Shown here one piece after another: positions 24,959 to 34,586 of a stretch of DNA of 64,000 nucleotides (within the stretch, counting starts at the first letter, position 1; each line of letters starts with the position of its first letter). Position numbers and translations under genes: made by a program. The notes under the pieces were generated by a model. The model was not told where the DNA came from. It did no database searches and worked only from the letters and a program-made list of their open reading frames with translations. This DNA is from Geosiphon pyriformis (taxonomy: Eukaryota; Glomeromycota; Glomeromycetes; Archaeosporales; Geosiphonaceae): assembly GCA_016748015.1 (NCBI GenBank), contig JAAOMT010000777.1, forward strand, positions 128,347-192,346. Direction: 5' to 3'.

Positions 24959-25365
24959 TATTATGGATAAACTTGGTGGGGTAGGAAGATGGTAATGTTT
25001 GGTGCTCTTAATTATTGGTAAGACGTGTTTTGCATAATTTTACTGGCTTAGTCTGAATTATTAGTCTCTGAAGATTTTATCTACTGGTTGTGAATTTACT
25101 TATTAAGTTCTTTGGTTATAAGGCACAGAGTTTTGGTTCTTGCTGATTGCAACTTTTTATAAAGATAAGCTTTCTTCTCTAAGCTAATAAGCACAGTTGT
25201 TAGAGTTCGGCATTGTCTTTTCACCTTTCTGATAAGCTATTAAAATAATGTTAATATCCAAAAACCTAAAGAGAGCTTCCATCTTTTACCAAGTTATTAT
25301 AAAGTTTATTTTCAGACAGTTAATTTTATTATGTTGCCACTGCACAAAAGAATAAAAATAAAAAA

Positions 25366-25405
<40 letters not shown>

Positions 25406-25962
25406 AAAAAAAAAAAAAAAAGAAAAAAAAAAGATAAATTAGTATCTTCAATCACTGTGATCAAGAGTGATTGGTCCAAATCATTGATCATTCGAGGCAG
25501 TTATGCTAAAAGCATCTGTCCTAGAACGAAGGTACAAGACAAGGGTTAATTCATGTAAATTCCACAAAATTCGGAAACATAAATTTGTGACTCTGATTTT
25601 TTTAATAATTGGTTTATTTCAGAAGATGAAATAGGGAGGATAATAAATAATGAAGGGGTATAGATATTTGATTTTTGTCTAGAGATTTGTATCTATCTGT
25701 CTGTTTGCCTTTTCTAACTTCTACAACTACTTGCTTTTATACATTCTTTTGGTTTTACAGAATTGCTTTCAATTGTCTCGCTATCACTAGTTATTGCTTT
25801 GTTATTTCTGTTATTGCTTTGTTTTTCTATGTTATCACTAGTTATCCTATGTTAAAACATATTATCTGACGTTATTACATGTTGTTCTGTGTTATCCTAC
25901 ATTATAACACATTATCTTATATTATTGCACACTATTCTGTGTTATCCTGTATTATAACACAT
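24959..25962 (-). repeat. Family-A LTR shared by A1 (as 3') and A2 (as 5'), main part
   Basis: Begins on the plus strand with TATTATGG at 24959 and is broken at 25962 by the B element; the remaining 102 bp lie at 36184-36285. Total about 1106 bp. Contains a long A-homopolymer (about 25368-25432), the hairpin 25449-25473 (sense stem CAATCAC/GTGATTG, loop TCTTGATCACA), a TATA box (minus TATAAAAG, about 25734-25741) and the GTTAT/ATAAC U3 array. Its U5 side joins A2 internal sequence and its U3 side joins A1 ORF2, so one LTR serves two elements. Confidence 0.85.
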
Positions 25963-26032
25963 TGTTACTTATAGAAATATAAGAAATATATTAGCATAAT
26001 TATTAGCCAATCAGAAGTAAGCATAGTAAATA

Positions 26033-26197
26033 TGGAATTCCAGGATTCCTCTCAGGAATTGCAGGATTCCAGGAATTTCAGGATTCCCAATAAGGAATTG
26101 CAGGATTCCAGAATTCCAGAATTCTTCTTAAAGAAATCGCAGGATTCCAGGAATTCCAAGATTCCTGTCATGAAGAATCGAGGAATTGAGGAATCTC
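26033..26197 (+). repeat. B U3 array of GGAATTCC-like units
   Basis: About a dozen half-sites GGAATT, GGATTC and GAATTCC, on both strands, spaced 8-15 bases, including the palindromes GGAATTCC and CCAGAATTCCAG. It lies just upstream of the TATA box, so an enhancer-like role is plausible. It is also open in one frame, but that is a consequence of the repeats. Confidence 0.7.
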
Positions 26198-26204
26198 AAT
26201 TATG

Positions 26205-26212
26205 TATATATA
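26205..26212 (+). promoter_or_regulatory. B LTR TATA box
   Basis: TATATATA follows the U3 array and is kept in the B 3' LTR (35503-35510), in B' and in B2. Transcription would be expected to start about 30 bases downstream, placing both hairpins in the RNA leader; the start site itself is inferred. Confidence 0.6.
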
Positions 26213-26318
26213 GCAGTAATGTTAGAAACAGAAAAGACAGAATCAATACTACAAAATTCTTAACCTAAAAACACAATCATCAAATAAATAATTATTTCAT
26301 ATCTCAAATCTACTCCCC

Positions 26319-26343
26319 ACTATTAACCTTTCATGTTGATAGT
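26319..26343 (+). promoter_or_regulatory. B leader hairpin 1
   Basis: A 9-bp stem ACTATTAAC/GTTGATAGT (one wobble) around the loop CTTTCAT. It is perfectly paired in the 3' LTR (35617-35641, ACTATCAAC). In B2 (61551-61573) it is TTATTAAC/GTTAATAA, with both arms changed together. Confidence 0.6.
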
Positions 26344-26367
26344 AATTGATACTTAACCATGCTGGAA

Positions 26368-26392
26368 CAATAGCTCTTGATCACGGCTATTG
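26368..26392 (+). promoter_or_regulatory. B leader hairpin 2, dimer-initiation-like
   Basis: Stem CAATAGC/GCTATTG (7 bp), loop TCTTGATCACG, which contains the palindrome TGATCA. The same structure is present in all nine LTRs of the window in both families, with compensating stem changes. A palindromic loop on a stable stem in the leader recalls retroviral RNA dimerisation signals; this function is inferred. Confidence 0.7.
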
Positions 26393-26851
26393 ACGGGATA
26401 CTAATCTGCAAATTGCCTTGGCTTATTTCTTTGCTTTTTTTATTTTTTATTTTATTTCTTTTTCTTTATTTTATTTTGATATGTTGTTATATATACTAAT
26501 TGATAAAAGATTAAGCACTGAGTTATTGACGTCAAAGATAGTCTGGTAAAAGACTCAGAAATACAGGTAGGATTTTATATATTATCAGATAGCTTACCAA
26601 AAGGGCACGACTGCCAGACTAAATCCGGCCACCACACTGAGAAAAAAATTGGAAAAACTCTTGGAAAATATATCTACTATCAATACTATTGAATCTCTGT
26701 TCATTATACAAAGGACTCAACCAAAACCTTCAGATCCATTAAAACCTTCAGATACAGCACCTTCAGAACAGTCTCAATGGAAGTAACTTTTGAGCACCAA
26801 GTTACAGGTTTGTTATTTAATTCAACAGCAGAAATATTCATCTGTAACATT

Positions 26852-26868
26852 TAGTGCTCTCTGTAAGG
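26852..26868 (+). promoter_or_regulatory. B primer-binding site
   Basis: TAGTGCTCTCTGTAAGG, two bases after the LTR. It is the family-A site with two transitions (TGG to TAG, CCC to CTC), so both families use the same primer tRNA. Confidence 0.75.
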
Positions 26869-26911
26869 TATAATTCTACAGAGAACTAGCACTGACAACA
26901 CCAAACCAAAA

Positions 26912-29250
26912 GTGGCAGAATCAGAAATTATAAAAGCAAACCATTTAGGATTCACAAAATCTTTATTTCAACATTATTGTTAATACTTGGGATTAAACCA
27001 CAATCATATATCCACCAAATCAGCCTTCAATTTCTACGTCAATGAAAAGATTTCCTCTTTATTAGGAACACCAGTGAATACTGAATCAACAAGAGAAACT
27101 TTCTATAAAGAATTAATTCAAAACACCAACCTACCAACAAATCATAATTTTGCATCCATTATCACTAAGATCAACAAAGAAATTGAACACCACACTCAAC
27201 AAAGATATTCAATTACATATGCTAGTAAAGGCAAGGGAAAATTACAAACACCAGTAGTAATACCCAGAAAATTACAGCCATCTGCTTGGAAAAAAAACAG
27301 AGTTGAATCCCCAAGCAACCCATCCTACCACTATACACCTGGAAGTGCCATAAACATATCATCAACAGATGCATTCTCATCAACTGCAACATCAGCATTT
27401 GGACAATTCCCATTCCAAAGTAGACAAAGAAAAACAGAATTGTTAGGACCATACAGCGAATACTTTGAGGGATTTAATTCGTGATCAGCAACCCCATCAG
27501 GACTTTGATCACCACCGCCTCCACCTGATTTCGGAATCTCTGATCTGTGCGAAGCAGCAAAATCAGAAAAAAAGAAAGAAGAATCAGAGGATCAAAAATT
27601 TACTTACCAAAACTTGATCACTGAAAGCCCAGAAGTTGAAACCCTGGAAGTTGAAACCCCGAATCTTCAAACTCAGCAAAATTTAAATATAGAAAATTCG
27701 GAAATTGAAACTCCGAATCAGCAAAGACAGAACAATCCAAAACCCGAATTAATTAATCAGCAAAACTTACCTCTGATAATCGTCATTGATCAACTGCCAA
27801 TTAATCCAGTAGCTGAATCTATACAACAGCCATTTCAACTACCACCCCAACAACTACTTTAACAGCCACCACAACCACCTAACTTAGACCCAATGGTCTA
27901 TGCACCCATCGCAAAACTCGACAACTTTACTGGTGAAGAGGATGATGCTCAAGTATGGCTGAATGATGTAGAAAAGGCCATCACAGCCAATAGATGGAAT
28001 GATGCCCGAGCCATGCAAGTCATTCCCTACTTTCTCAAGGATACCACCAATTCATGGTACCAGAGCTTGATTAATAAACCACAAGATTTTAATGCCTTCA
28101 AAGCGGAATTTCTAAAATACTTCAACAACAATAACAGCATCAATTGCCTAGTTAATGCATTCACCATCATAAAACAAAGAGAAACTGAAGCAGTCACTAC
28201 TTACTTGGGACACTTCTATCGGAACCTACACCAAATTCAAGCAATTAATGCCAACTATTTCACAGCACTACAGATACTCAATCAGTTTATCCATGGCCTG
28301 TACAGCAGCATCTTGCAACATGTACATCCATTGCATCCAGGCATCTTTCAAGATGCAGTCACATGCACCAGAGATTTTGAATCTGCTGAATCAGAGACTA
28401 ACCACGCCCAAGCTGTTAATCTAGTAATGAACGGATCATCTAAATTGGATTCCAAATTGAAGAAGTTCAGTAAATCAATCAATAAGAGATTAGAAGGATA
28501 CTTAGCTAACAATCACGCCATTTATCAGCCTCCACAATGATGCAATAATCAAAGAAACTCTAATTGTGCCCAAAATCAACCATGTCTATCTCCATCAACC
28601 AATTGATAGTGGCAACAGGAAACGCGTATCTGCCACTATTGTGATAATCAAGAACATATCCAAATTGACTGTCACCAGCATTTAAATAACCAACAATCGG
28701 GAAATCAATATCAAAACCCTGATCGCCGGTTCCAAACTCCGAATCATTATCCAAATCAAAATCAAGACCAATATCAGAATAATTACCTGTCAATGACACA
28801 GCAACCAATCTATCAACCACCAGTATATCAACCTCCAATTTATCAGCTGCAGCCACAAGTAATATATCAACCACAGCCACAAATCATCTATCAACCCCAA
28901 CCAATTCAAACACCACTCCAGAACTCAGCTCAAATGACATCAGACAACCCTCAATCCAGAGTCACTCAAAACTGGAGATCGGTAATGGTTGTTCACCAAC
29001 TGATTCCCCATTCGCTAGACCTACCATCAAGATCACGCACCCAGAATTTGGATACCAATCACGTCCAAAACCCAAATTCCCAACATTATTTAAGTCTCCT
29101 GATTACCCCAGAAGACGCCACATCCAACAACACAGAATCCAATCAGTACGTACCTACCAACACAATTCCACCGGCAACCATCTCTAGCGACAAATTCCTA
29201 GCAGCCATCTTTCCTTTCAAACTCGAAGAAAACACACCGATACTATTATT
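26912..29250 (+). pseudogene. B gag
   Basis: One frame (open pieces 26987-27484, 27614-27862, 27893-28540, 28793-29383) with stops at 26981, 27482, 27506, 27860, 28538, 28604 and 28607. No ATG lies between the PBS and this frame. The best start is GTG at 26912 in the context CAAAAGTGGCAG, conserved with family A. The core Retrotrans_gag domain is at 27890-28400 (KLDNFTGEEDDAQVWLNDV, NSWYQSL). A CCHC knuckle, CHYCDNQEHIQIDC, is near 28630. It is followed by repeated IYQPQPQ-type units (28795-28910). Gag forms the particle and binds the RNA. Five of the seven stops arise from CGA, CAA or TGG by single transitions. Confidence 0.85.
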
Positions 29251-29279
29251 CAGTGGAGCCATCTTTGAAGAAAAACCCA

Positions 29280-29833
29280 TAACAGCAATGTACACGGATG
29301 CCAGAGTTGATGGTCACCTCATCAAACTCATCCTAGATAGTGGATCAGTGGGCAGCATAATCACAAGACAGCTCATGAATTAATTAGATCACCGAGTTAA
29401 TCGAGCTGCCAGCACTAGAATTATCACTGCTGATGGTGCCACCAAAACACCTATCAGCAAGATAGATGATTTCCCTATAGAAATTAATGGCATCATAGTA
29501 CCCATCAAAGTCTTAGTAATGGACACCACCCAATACCAAGCCCTAGTTGGTAATGACTGGCTGTCCAAAACCAACGCCATGTTCAATTGGACGACCCAAG
29601 AATTAATACTCAGCCAGAATGGAAGACACACCCAAGTACCAGCAATGTGTGGCCACTTCAAGACTACCAGCACCACAGCACCACTAATCAACTTCGACGA
29701 AGAGAAACCGAAGCCTACCTGGGAAGCCTACCAAGTATTGTGGACTGACGAAAAGCACAATGAGCTGCCGCCAATACTCTCCTGGGACAACAACAACAAG
29801 GAAAAAGGGAAACAAAAAGAAAAACTTACCTGA
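29280..29833 (+). pseudogene. B aspartic protease
   Basis: In the same frame as gag. MYTDARVDGHLIKLILDSGS has the active-site DSG near 29335-29343. ITADGATKTPI is the middle strand, and LVGNDWLSKTNAMFNW is the GxDWL strand typical of Ty3/gypsy proteases. A stop at 29381 lies just after the active-site helix, and the frame then continues to 29833. The protease would cleave Gag-Pol. Active-site residues are kept. Confidence 0.85.
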
Positions 29834-30690
29834 AAAACCGATGGCCTGACATGAACCGACAATGACGAAAGCGAACCGACTTCAAGCTGGGAATAGGAAG
29901 AAGACAAAAAAAATAAAAGGAAAGAAAAAGAAAAAGAGACCACCCAAACCACCACCGCTTATAACACCCACACTATACCACAACAATCTACCTATTGTCG
30001 ACTTAAGCTTCTATGTGTCGATTATGGTAAGAAATTGTTGTCAATGGGCACATACTGTGACGACGATGAGGAATACCATACTGCAACAAAATTCTACTGT
30101 CGTCCATGCTTACTCGAACACTTCGGACAACCAAAGAGGCAAGAAAAATGGGATAACCAATCTTGTTTTGCTTGTGGGGAGACCCTGCTAGATAAAGGGA
30201 TATGGAACAACATCCCAGGACATGGAGGAACGTGTGACATGTCGTGTCAATACACGATTCTAATAAGTGACTGAGTAAGGAAAAGAACCCCAATAGAAGC
30301 AGTCTGGAGAAAAGCCATGCAGTAACTGGATAGTTGTCCACATGATGACGACAAAATTTGGCAAATGGCACTTGCAAAAATTGAAGGGGCGATGCCAGAA
30401 GAGATAAAAATGATCAAAAACAAACCCCCAGAACCTTTAGAGCTTAACTGGGATGCAGAACCCATCATAAACCTCCTGGATCCAGAACAATTCCACGAAC
30501 ACTACCAAGAATTAGCACCTACAAGGGAAGAACAAGAACAACGGTTAGAGCAATTAAACACTCGACTATGTTAACACTGCCTAATTCCCTGTGACTTCCA
30601 GTATTGCGATGAGTGTGACCTCATTTACAATCCACCATCACGCATGATCTACACAATTCCGGAAGAGGAAGAACCAATCAGCAGCTGTGC
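29834..30690 (+). pseudogene. B Cys-rich putative zinc module between protease and dUTPase
   Basis: Same frame as gag-protease. Cysteines in order: CVDYG (CVDC in family A), FYCRPCLLEHFGQPKRQ, SCFACGETLLDKG, TCDMSCQYTILIS, then after a helical stretch HCLIPCDFQYCDECDLIYNPP. The first four groups suggest a cross-braced zinc fold, and the last a second site. It is conserved in family A (A+, A1), so it is under selection or was. I recognise no named domain. Role unknown: RNA or DNA binding or protein contact are possible. An acidic Asp/Ser-rich linker (30715-30790) follows after a one-base frame change. Confidence 0.7.
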
Positions 30691-30869
30691 ATCAGAATCA
30701 GAATCGCAATTCAAACTCCGATGATGACGACGATAATAATGGTTCAAGCTCCATTCAAATTGGCAATAATGATGAAAACAATTCAGACTCAGATTCAAAA
30801 CCCGATGTAAACTATGAACAATATATTGCACTACAAGATCTCTCCAAGGAACAAGAGTTGAAATAGTAT

Positions 30870-31330
30870 AGTAACAATAGGGAAGGTATTATGCCAGAAC
30901 GTGCGCATGACATGGATGTAGGGTTTGATCTAAGATATCCAGGAAAAGATGCCATCAAATTAAAACCGCATTTACGCATCTGCATTGATCTGAAAATAGC
31001 ACTAGAAATTCCAGCAACAACAATAGTTCAATTAGCATTTAGGAGTAGTTTAGCAAAAAGAGGGATCAATATAAGAGGAGGAATAATTGATGCAAGATAT
31101 ATAGAAAATATTATCACCATGCTACAAAATGACTCAGAAAAGACCTATATAATAAAGCCCAACAAAAAGATAGCACAAGCAATATTCCTGCTTCTGATTA
31201 GAGTAGCTCAGTTAGTGTCAGTGGAAAAGAGGGAGGAATTGGGAATAACAGCGAGGAAAATACAAGGATTTGGATCAACGGATAGAATAAAGGTACCAGT
31301 TAATATGGCGGAGGAAGAAATTGGTGGCCA
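30870..31330 (+). CDS. B dUTPase domain of Gag-Pol
   Basis: All five trimeric-dUTPase motifs are seen in one uninterrupted frame: 1 DVGFDLRYP (near 30915), 2 RSSLAKRGI (near 31050), 3 GGIIDARYIENI (near 31080, with the catalytic Asp and Tyr), 4 NKKIAQAIF (near 31163), 5 QGFGSTDR (near 31265). The enzyme converts dUTP to dUMP and so limits uracil in cDNA. The segment before it carries one stop (TAG for a Trp, near 30865). Such domains are known in some retroviruses; here it lies upstream of RT and after the protease. Length and motif spacing are normal, and there is no sign of catalytic loss. Confidence 0.88.
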
Positions 31331-31748
31331 AGGAGAAATTATCTCAACTGGTCAAGCTATTTCCATTCCACCATATAGTCAGTACATGTTAGCAATAGAA
31401 AAGAAGAAAAAAGAGCAAAAACAGATTTTTGAAGCAGAAGCAACCCTTTGTGAATTAGGAGAGATTGGGTTGATCAATTTTCACATACCAGCCAAAAGCT
31501 ATAGCAGCATAAAAATTCCCATCTACAACAACACTGGCAATGTCATCAACATATCAAAAAGAACCACCATCGGATATTTAACCACAGAAATAGAAAACCA
31601 ACCACCAAACCCCATTCCAGACTTTCCACAACTTTGTGGATATGTTGACATCACATCACAAACAATCTATGGACAAGACAAATGTTATTTGCTCCAACCA
31701 GAACAATTGGAACAAATGAACATGGGAAACTTAGATTCACTCTAATGT
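31331..31748 (+). CDS. B dUTPase-RT linker domain
   Basis: Continuous with the dUTPase (open from 30891 to 31745). Visible features are ISIPPYSQYMLAIEKKKKEQ, IPAKSYSSIKIPIYNNTGN and KRTTIGYL, a pattern of short beta strands like the segment that precedes RT in several Ty3/gypsy polyproteins. The family-A equivalent is at 41861-42198. No catalytic motif; probably structural. Confidence 0.6.
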
Positions 31749-32708
31749 ATGCAGCTCAAGATGTTACTCAACAATTTCAATGACATCTTTGCCAGCGAAA
31801 ATGAGTTTGGCCAAACTGACATCATCCAGCATCAGATCAAGACTGCAGATGCAATACCAATCAAACAAAGAGCATACAGAGTGCCACCAGCCAGCCACGA
31901 GATTATTCGTCAAGAGATAAACAGAATGCTTGACAATGGGCTAATTTAATTATCAATGAGTCCATGGTCGTCACTAGTGGTATTCGTTCGTAAGAAAAAT
32001 GGGAAAATCCAGTTTTGTGTAGACTACAGGAAACTCAATAGTGTAACTCATGGAGACAGTTATCCAACTCCATGAATACAGGAATTATTCGATGCTTTCA
32101 GTGGAAACAAATGGTTCTCCATATTAGATTTGGACAGTGATTACTGGCAAGTAGCCATGAATTCAGCTGACAAGAAGAAGACGGCATTTACTACTAGAGA
32201 AGAGAATTTCAAATTTGAAGTAATGCCATTTGGCTTAACCAATGCCCCAGCAACTTTTCAATGGCTAATGGAAATCATTTATATTGGCTTATTGTGGAAA
32301 TCAGTAGTTGTATACTTGGACAACACCAATGTATTCTCAAAGACATTTGATGATCATCTTTATTATCTTCAACAAGTGTTTGAAAAACTAAGAAGAGCAG
32401 AACTAAAGTTAAATGTGACAAAGTGCTTTTTTGGCAAGACAGAACTCAAATTCTTGGGACACATAGTCAGCAAAGACAGCATCAAAATGAATCCAGAAAA
32501 AATAGAGATAGTAAAGAACTTTTCAGTGCTGACCAATATAATAGAACTGAAATCATTCTTGGGATTTGCCAGCTACTATTGTCATTTTATCAAGAACTTT
32601 TCCAAGATAGTGCAGCCACTCAATCAACTGCAAAACAAAAATGCGAAATATGAATGGACAGAAAGTCAACAAGAAGCTTTTGATATTCTAAGAAAAAAGC
32701 TCATCTAA
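31749..32708 (+). pseudogene. B reverse transcriptase
   Basis: Pieces 31749-31949 and 32130-32708 are in one frame, broken at 31947 (TAA) and 32073 (TGA). Motifs: FVRKKNGKIQFCVDYRKLN (fingers), SILDLDSDYWQVAM (motif A, Asp kept), MPFGLTNAPATFQ, VVVYLDNTNVFSKTF (catalytic box YLDN, second Asp lost), KCFFGKTELKFLGH, FLGFASYYCHFI. It would copy element RNA into DNA. GACGAC to GACAAC is a CpG to CpA change. Confidence 0.88.
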
Positions 32709-33110
32709 GCTCCAGTACTGATCTATTCAGATTACAGCAAACCATTCATCATCACCACCGATGCATCCGGCCAAGCATTGGGAGCAGTATTATCTCAGAG
32801 AGGACCAGATGGCAGAGAACATCTAGTAGCATATGCCAGCAAAGATTTAACACCAGCCGAAAAGAACTATGGAACACCGGAACAAGAACACTTAGCAATA
32901 TACTGGGCCATCATGAAATAAAAAAAATACTTGAGCCAGAAGTTTGAAGTATACACAGATCACAAGGGATTAACATCATTCCAAAAACAAGAATTTGGAG
33001 ATGAAAGACAGTCAAGATAGAAAATGGCACTCGCATCATACAATTATACTATACATTACAAAAAGAGAAAAGACAATGGAAATGCTGACAGTTTATCATG
33101 AATAAGACAA
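32709..33110 (+). pseudogene. B RNase H
   Basis: Acidic residues are all present: TTDASGQALGAVL, PEQEHLAIYWAI, VYTDHKGL, and NGNADSLS at the end. Stops at 32706 (TAA), 32919 (TAA), 33018 (TAG) and 33099 (TGA) are point changes from Gln, Trp and Arg codons by context with other copies. It removes the RNA strand after cDNA synthesis. Confidence 0.85.
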
Positions 33111-33179
33111 ATCTAAGAACATTTTAACCCAAAAATATCATAAAACCAGAACAATACCAATGGAAAAATACAACAAAAG

Positions 33180-34562
33180 ATGAACATACAAAAATATCAA
33201 CAATTACAACATTATCTAAATACTCAACAGTTCAAGGAGAATTTATCTCATACAGAACAAAAGAGTATCAAACAACAATCAAAATATTTTATCACTCACC
33301 AAAATATACTTTATCAGAAAAATAGAAGAGGTCCAGATCAACCAACCAGAGTAATTACAGAACCAGAAAAAGAGACAATATTATTTAACATGTACTCAAA
33401 TCCAACAGCAGAACATTTTCACAAAGAAGCAACCATGAAAAGAACTAGAAAAAGATACTATTGGCCATCAATGTACCCAGACATCATTCAATATATTCAA
33501 AATTGTAATGTTTGTCAGCGAAAAGGAGAAACAAGACCCAGTGAACTATTAAGACCAATCAAAGTAGGACAACCATTTGACTATATGAGAATTGATTTAG
33601 TAGGACCATTAACAATCACCAGCAGAGGAAACAGATACATAGCAGTAGCTATGGACTATTTTACTAAATGGCCAGAGGCAAAAGCAATTCAAAAAGCGGA
33701 TGCAGAATCCATTGCCAAATTTGTTCATCAGAATTTGATTTGTCGACATAGATGTCCAAAAAAATTATTATCAGACCAAGGAACTCATTTTGTAAACAGA
33801 ACATTAACAGAATTGAGCCAAAGATTCGAAATCAAGAGACTATTATCATCACCATACCATCCACAAACCAATGGATTAGTAGAAAGATTCAACAGAACAT
33901 TGTGTGAAGCAATAGTCAAGCTCAGCCAAAAAAACCAGAACAATTGGGATTTGTTCATACCATCAGTACTATTTGCTTATCAGACAACAAAACAAGATAC
34001 TACACAAGCAATATTATTTGAATTAGTATATGAGAGAATAGCAACGTTACCAGTAAAAAAAGAAATTAATACATATCCAGCAAAACCAATAACAGAGGAA
34101 AATTTTCAAGAAACATTGCTGAAAAGAACATATGACTTAATAGAAACATTGGAAAACAAACGAAAAAGAGCAGCTGATAATATCCAAAAATCACAAAAAA
34201 CACAGAAAGAAAGACATGATAGTCAACTACCAGACAAACCAGTTGAATTTAAGATCGGAGACAAAGTATTACTACATCATACCAAAGCGGAAAAACAATG
34301 GAGTGAAAAATTTGACCCCAAATAGGATGGACCATTTCACATAGAAGAAATTCTAGGAAATGGAGCTTACAAATTAAGATTGGATAACAAAATTTTAACC
34401 AAAGCAGCACATGGAAATCAACTGAAACCATATCACAACATCACACTACCATCTACCAGTAATATTCCACAATTAGGAGTACAAAGAATACTAGTCCAAC
34501 CAGATAAAATTCCACAAGATTGGGAACCAATCATTATTATTGACAACAACACGTTAAATTGA
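33180..34562 (+). pseudogene. B integrase
   Basis: Long open stretch 33180-34325, then TAG at 34323 (Trp in A1) and the same frame to TGA at 34560. N-terminal HHCC zinc site: EHFHKEA...CNVCQRK. Catalytic triad complete: IDLVGP, LLSDQGTHFVN, NGLVERFNRTL. A C-terminal GDKVLLHH...GAYKLRL region is GPY/F-like, and no chromodomain is seen. This is the best-preserved integrase in the window. Confidence 0.9.
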
Positions 34563-34586
34563 ACCATCAAAAGAATATATAAAAAC

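Larger units (their letters stand above)
16008..25962 (-). mobile_element. A2: family-A LTR retrotransposon, minus strand
   Basis: Order on the minus strand: 5' LTR (24959-25962, continued at 36184-36285), PBS, gag, protease, Cys-rich module, dUTPase, RT, RNase H, integrase, ORF2, 3' LTR (16008-17067). It was inserted in the RT of B'. Its upstream flank is the 3' end of A1 rather than B', so its 5' LTR is shared. Coding regions have dozens of stops and it is more decayed than A+ or A1. Confidence 0.85.
25963..26849 (+). repeat. B 5' LTR (887 bp)
   Basis: Starts TGTTACTTATAG and ends CTGTAACA. It differs from the 3' LTR by scattered transitions (roughly one per 20 bases over the first 140 by eye) and by lacking one 36-bp unit near the end (AAAACCTTCAGATCCAT-type repeats). 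It carries the U3 array, TATA box and two hairpins listed separately, then a T-rich stretch at 26425-26475. Confidence 0.9.

Noticed and set aside
25871-25962. CRISPR-like or satellite array
   Set aside because: Units are imperfect, about 20 bases without spacers, and lie in LTR U3; eukaryotic context.
25958-25962. Target-site duplication for B
   Set aside because: The 5' flank CACAT and 3' flank ATGTT do not match as direct repeats; they are parts of a palindromic unit of the host LTR.
26032-26268. 78-codon ORF with repeated QDSR/NSRIP-like units in the B 5' LTR (also 35330-35566)
   Set aside because: It is the U3 array read in one frame; it spans the TATA box, and the copies in B' and B2 are not open.
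28560-28880. Minus-strand ORF of 106 codons over B gag, with Asp-rich protein (also 63559-63840 over B2)
   Set aside because: Antisense shadow of the Gln/Pro-rich gag region; it recurs in B2 only because gag is homologous.
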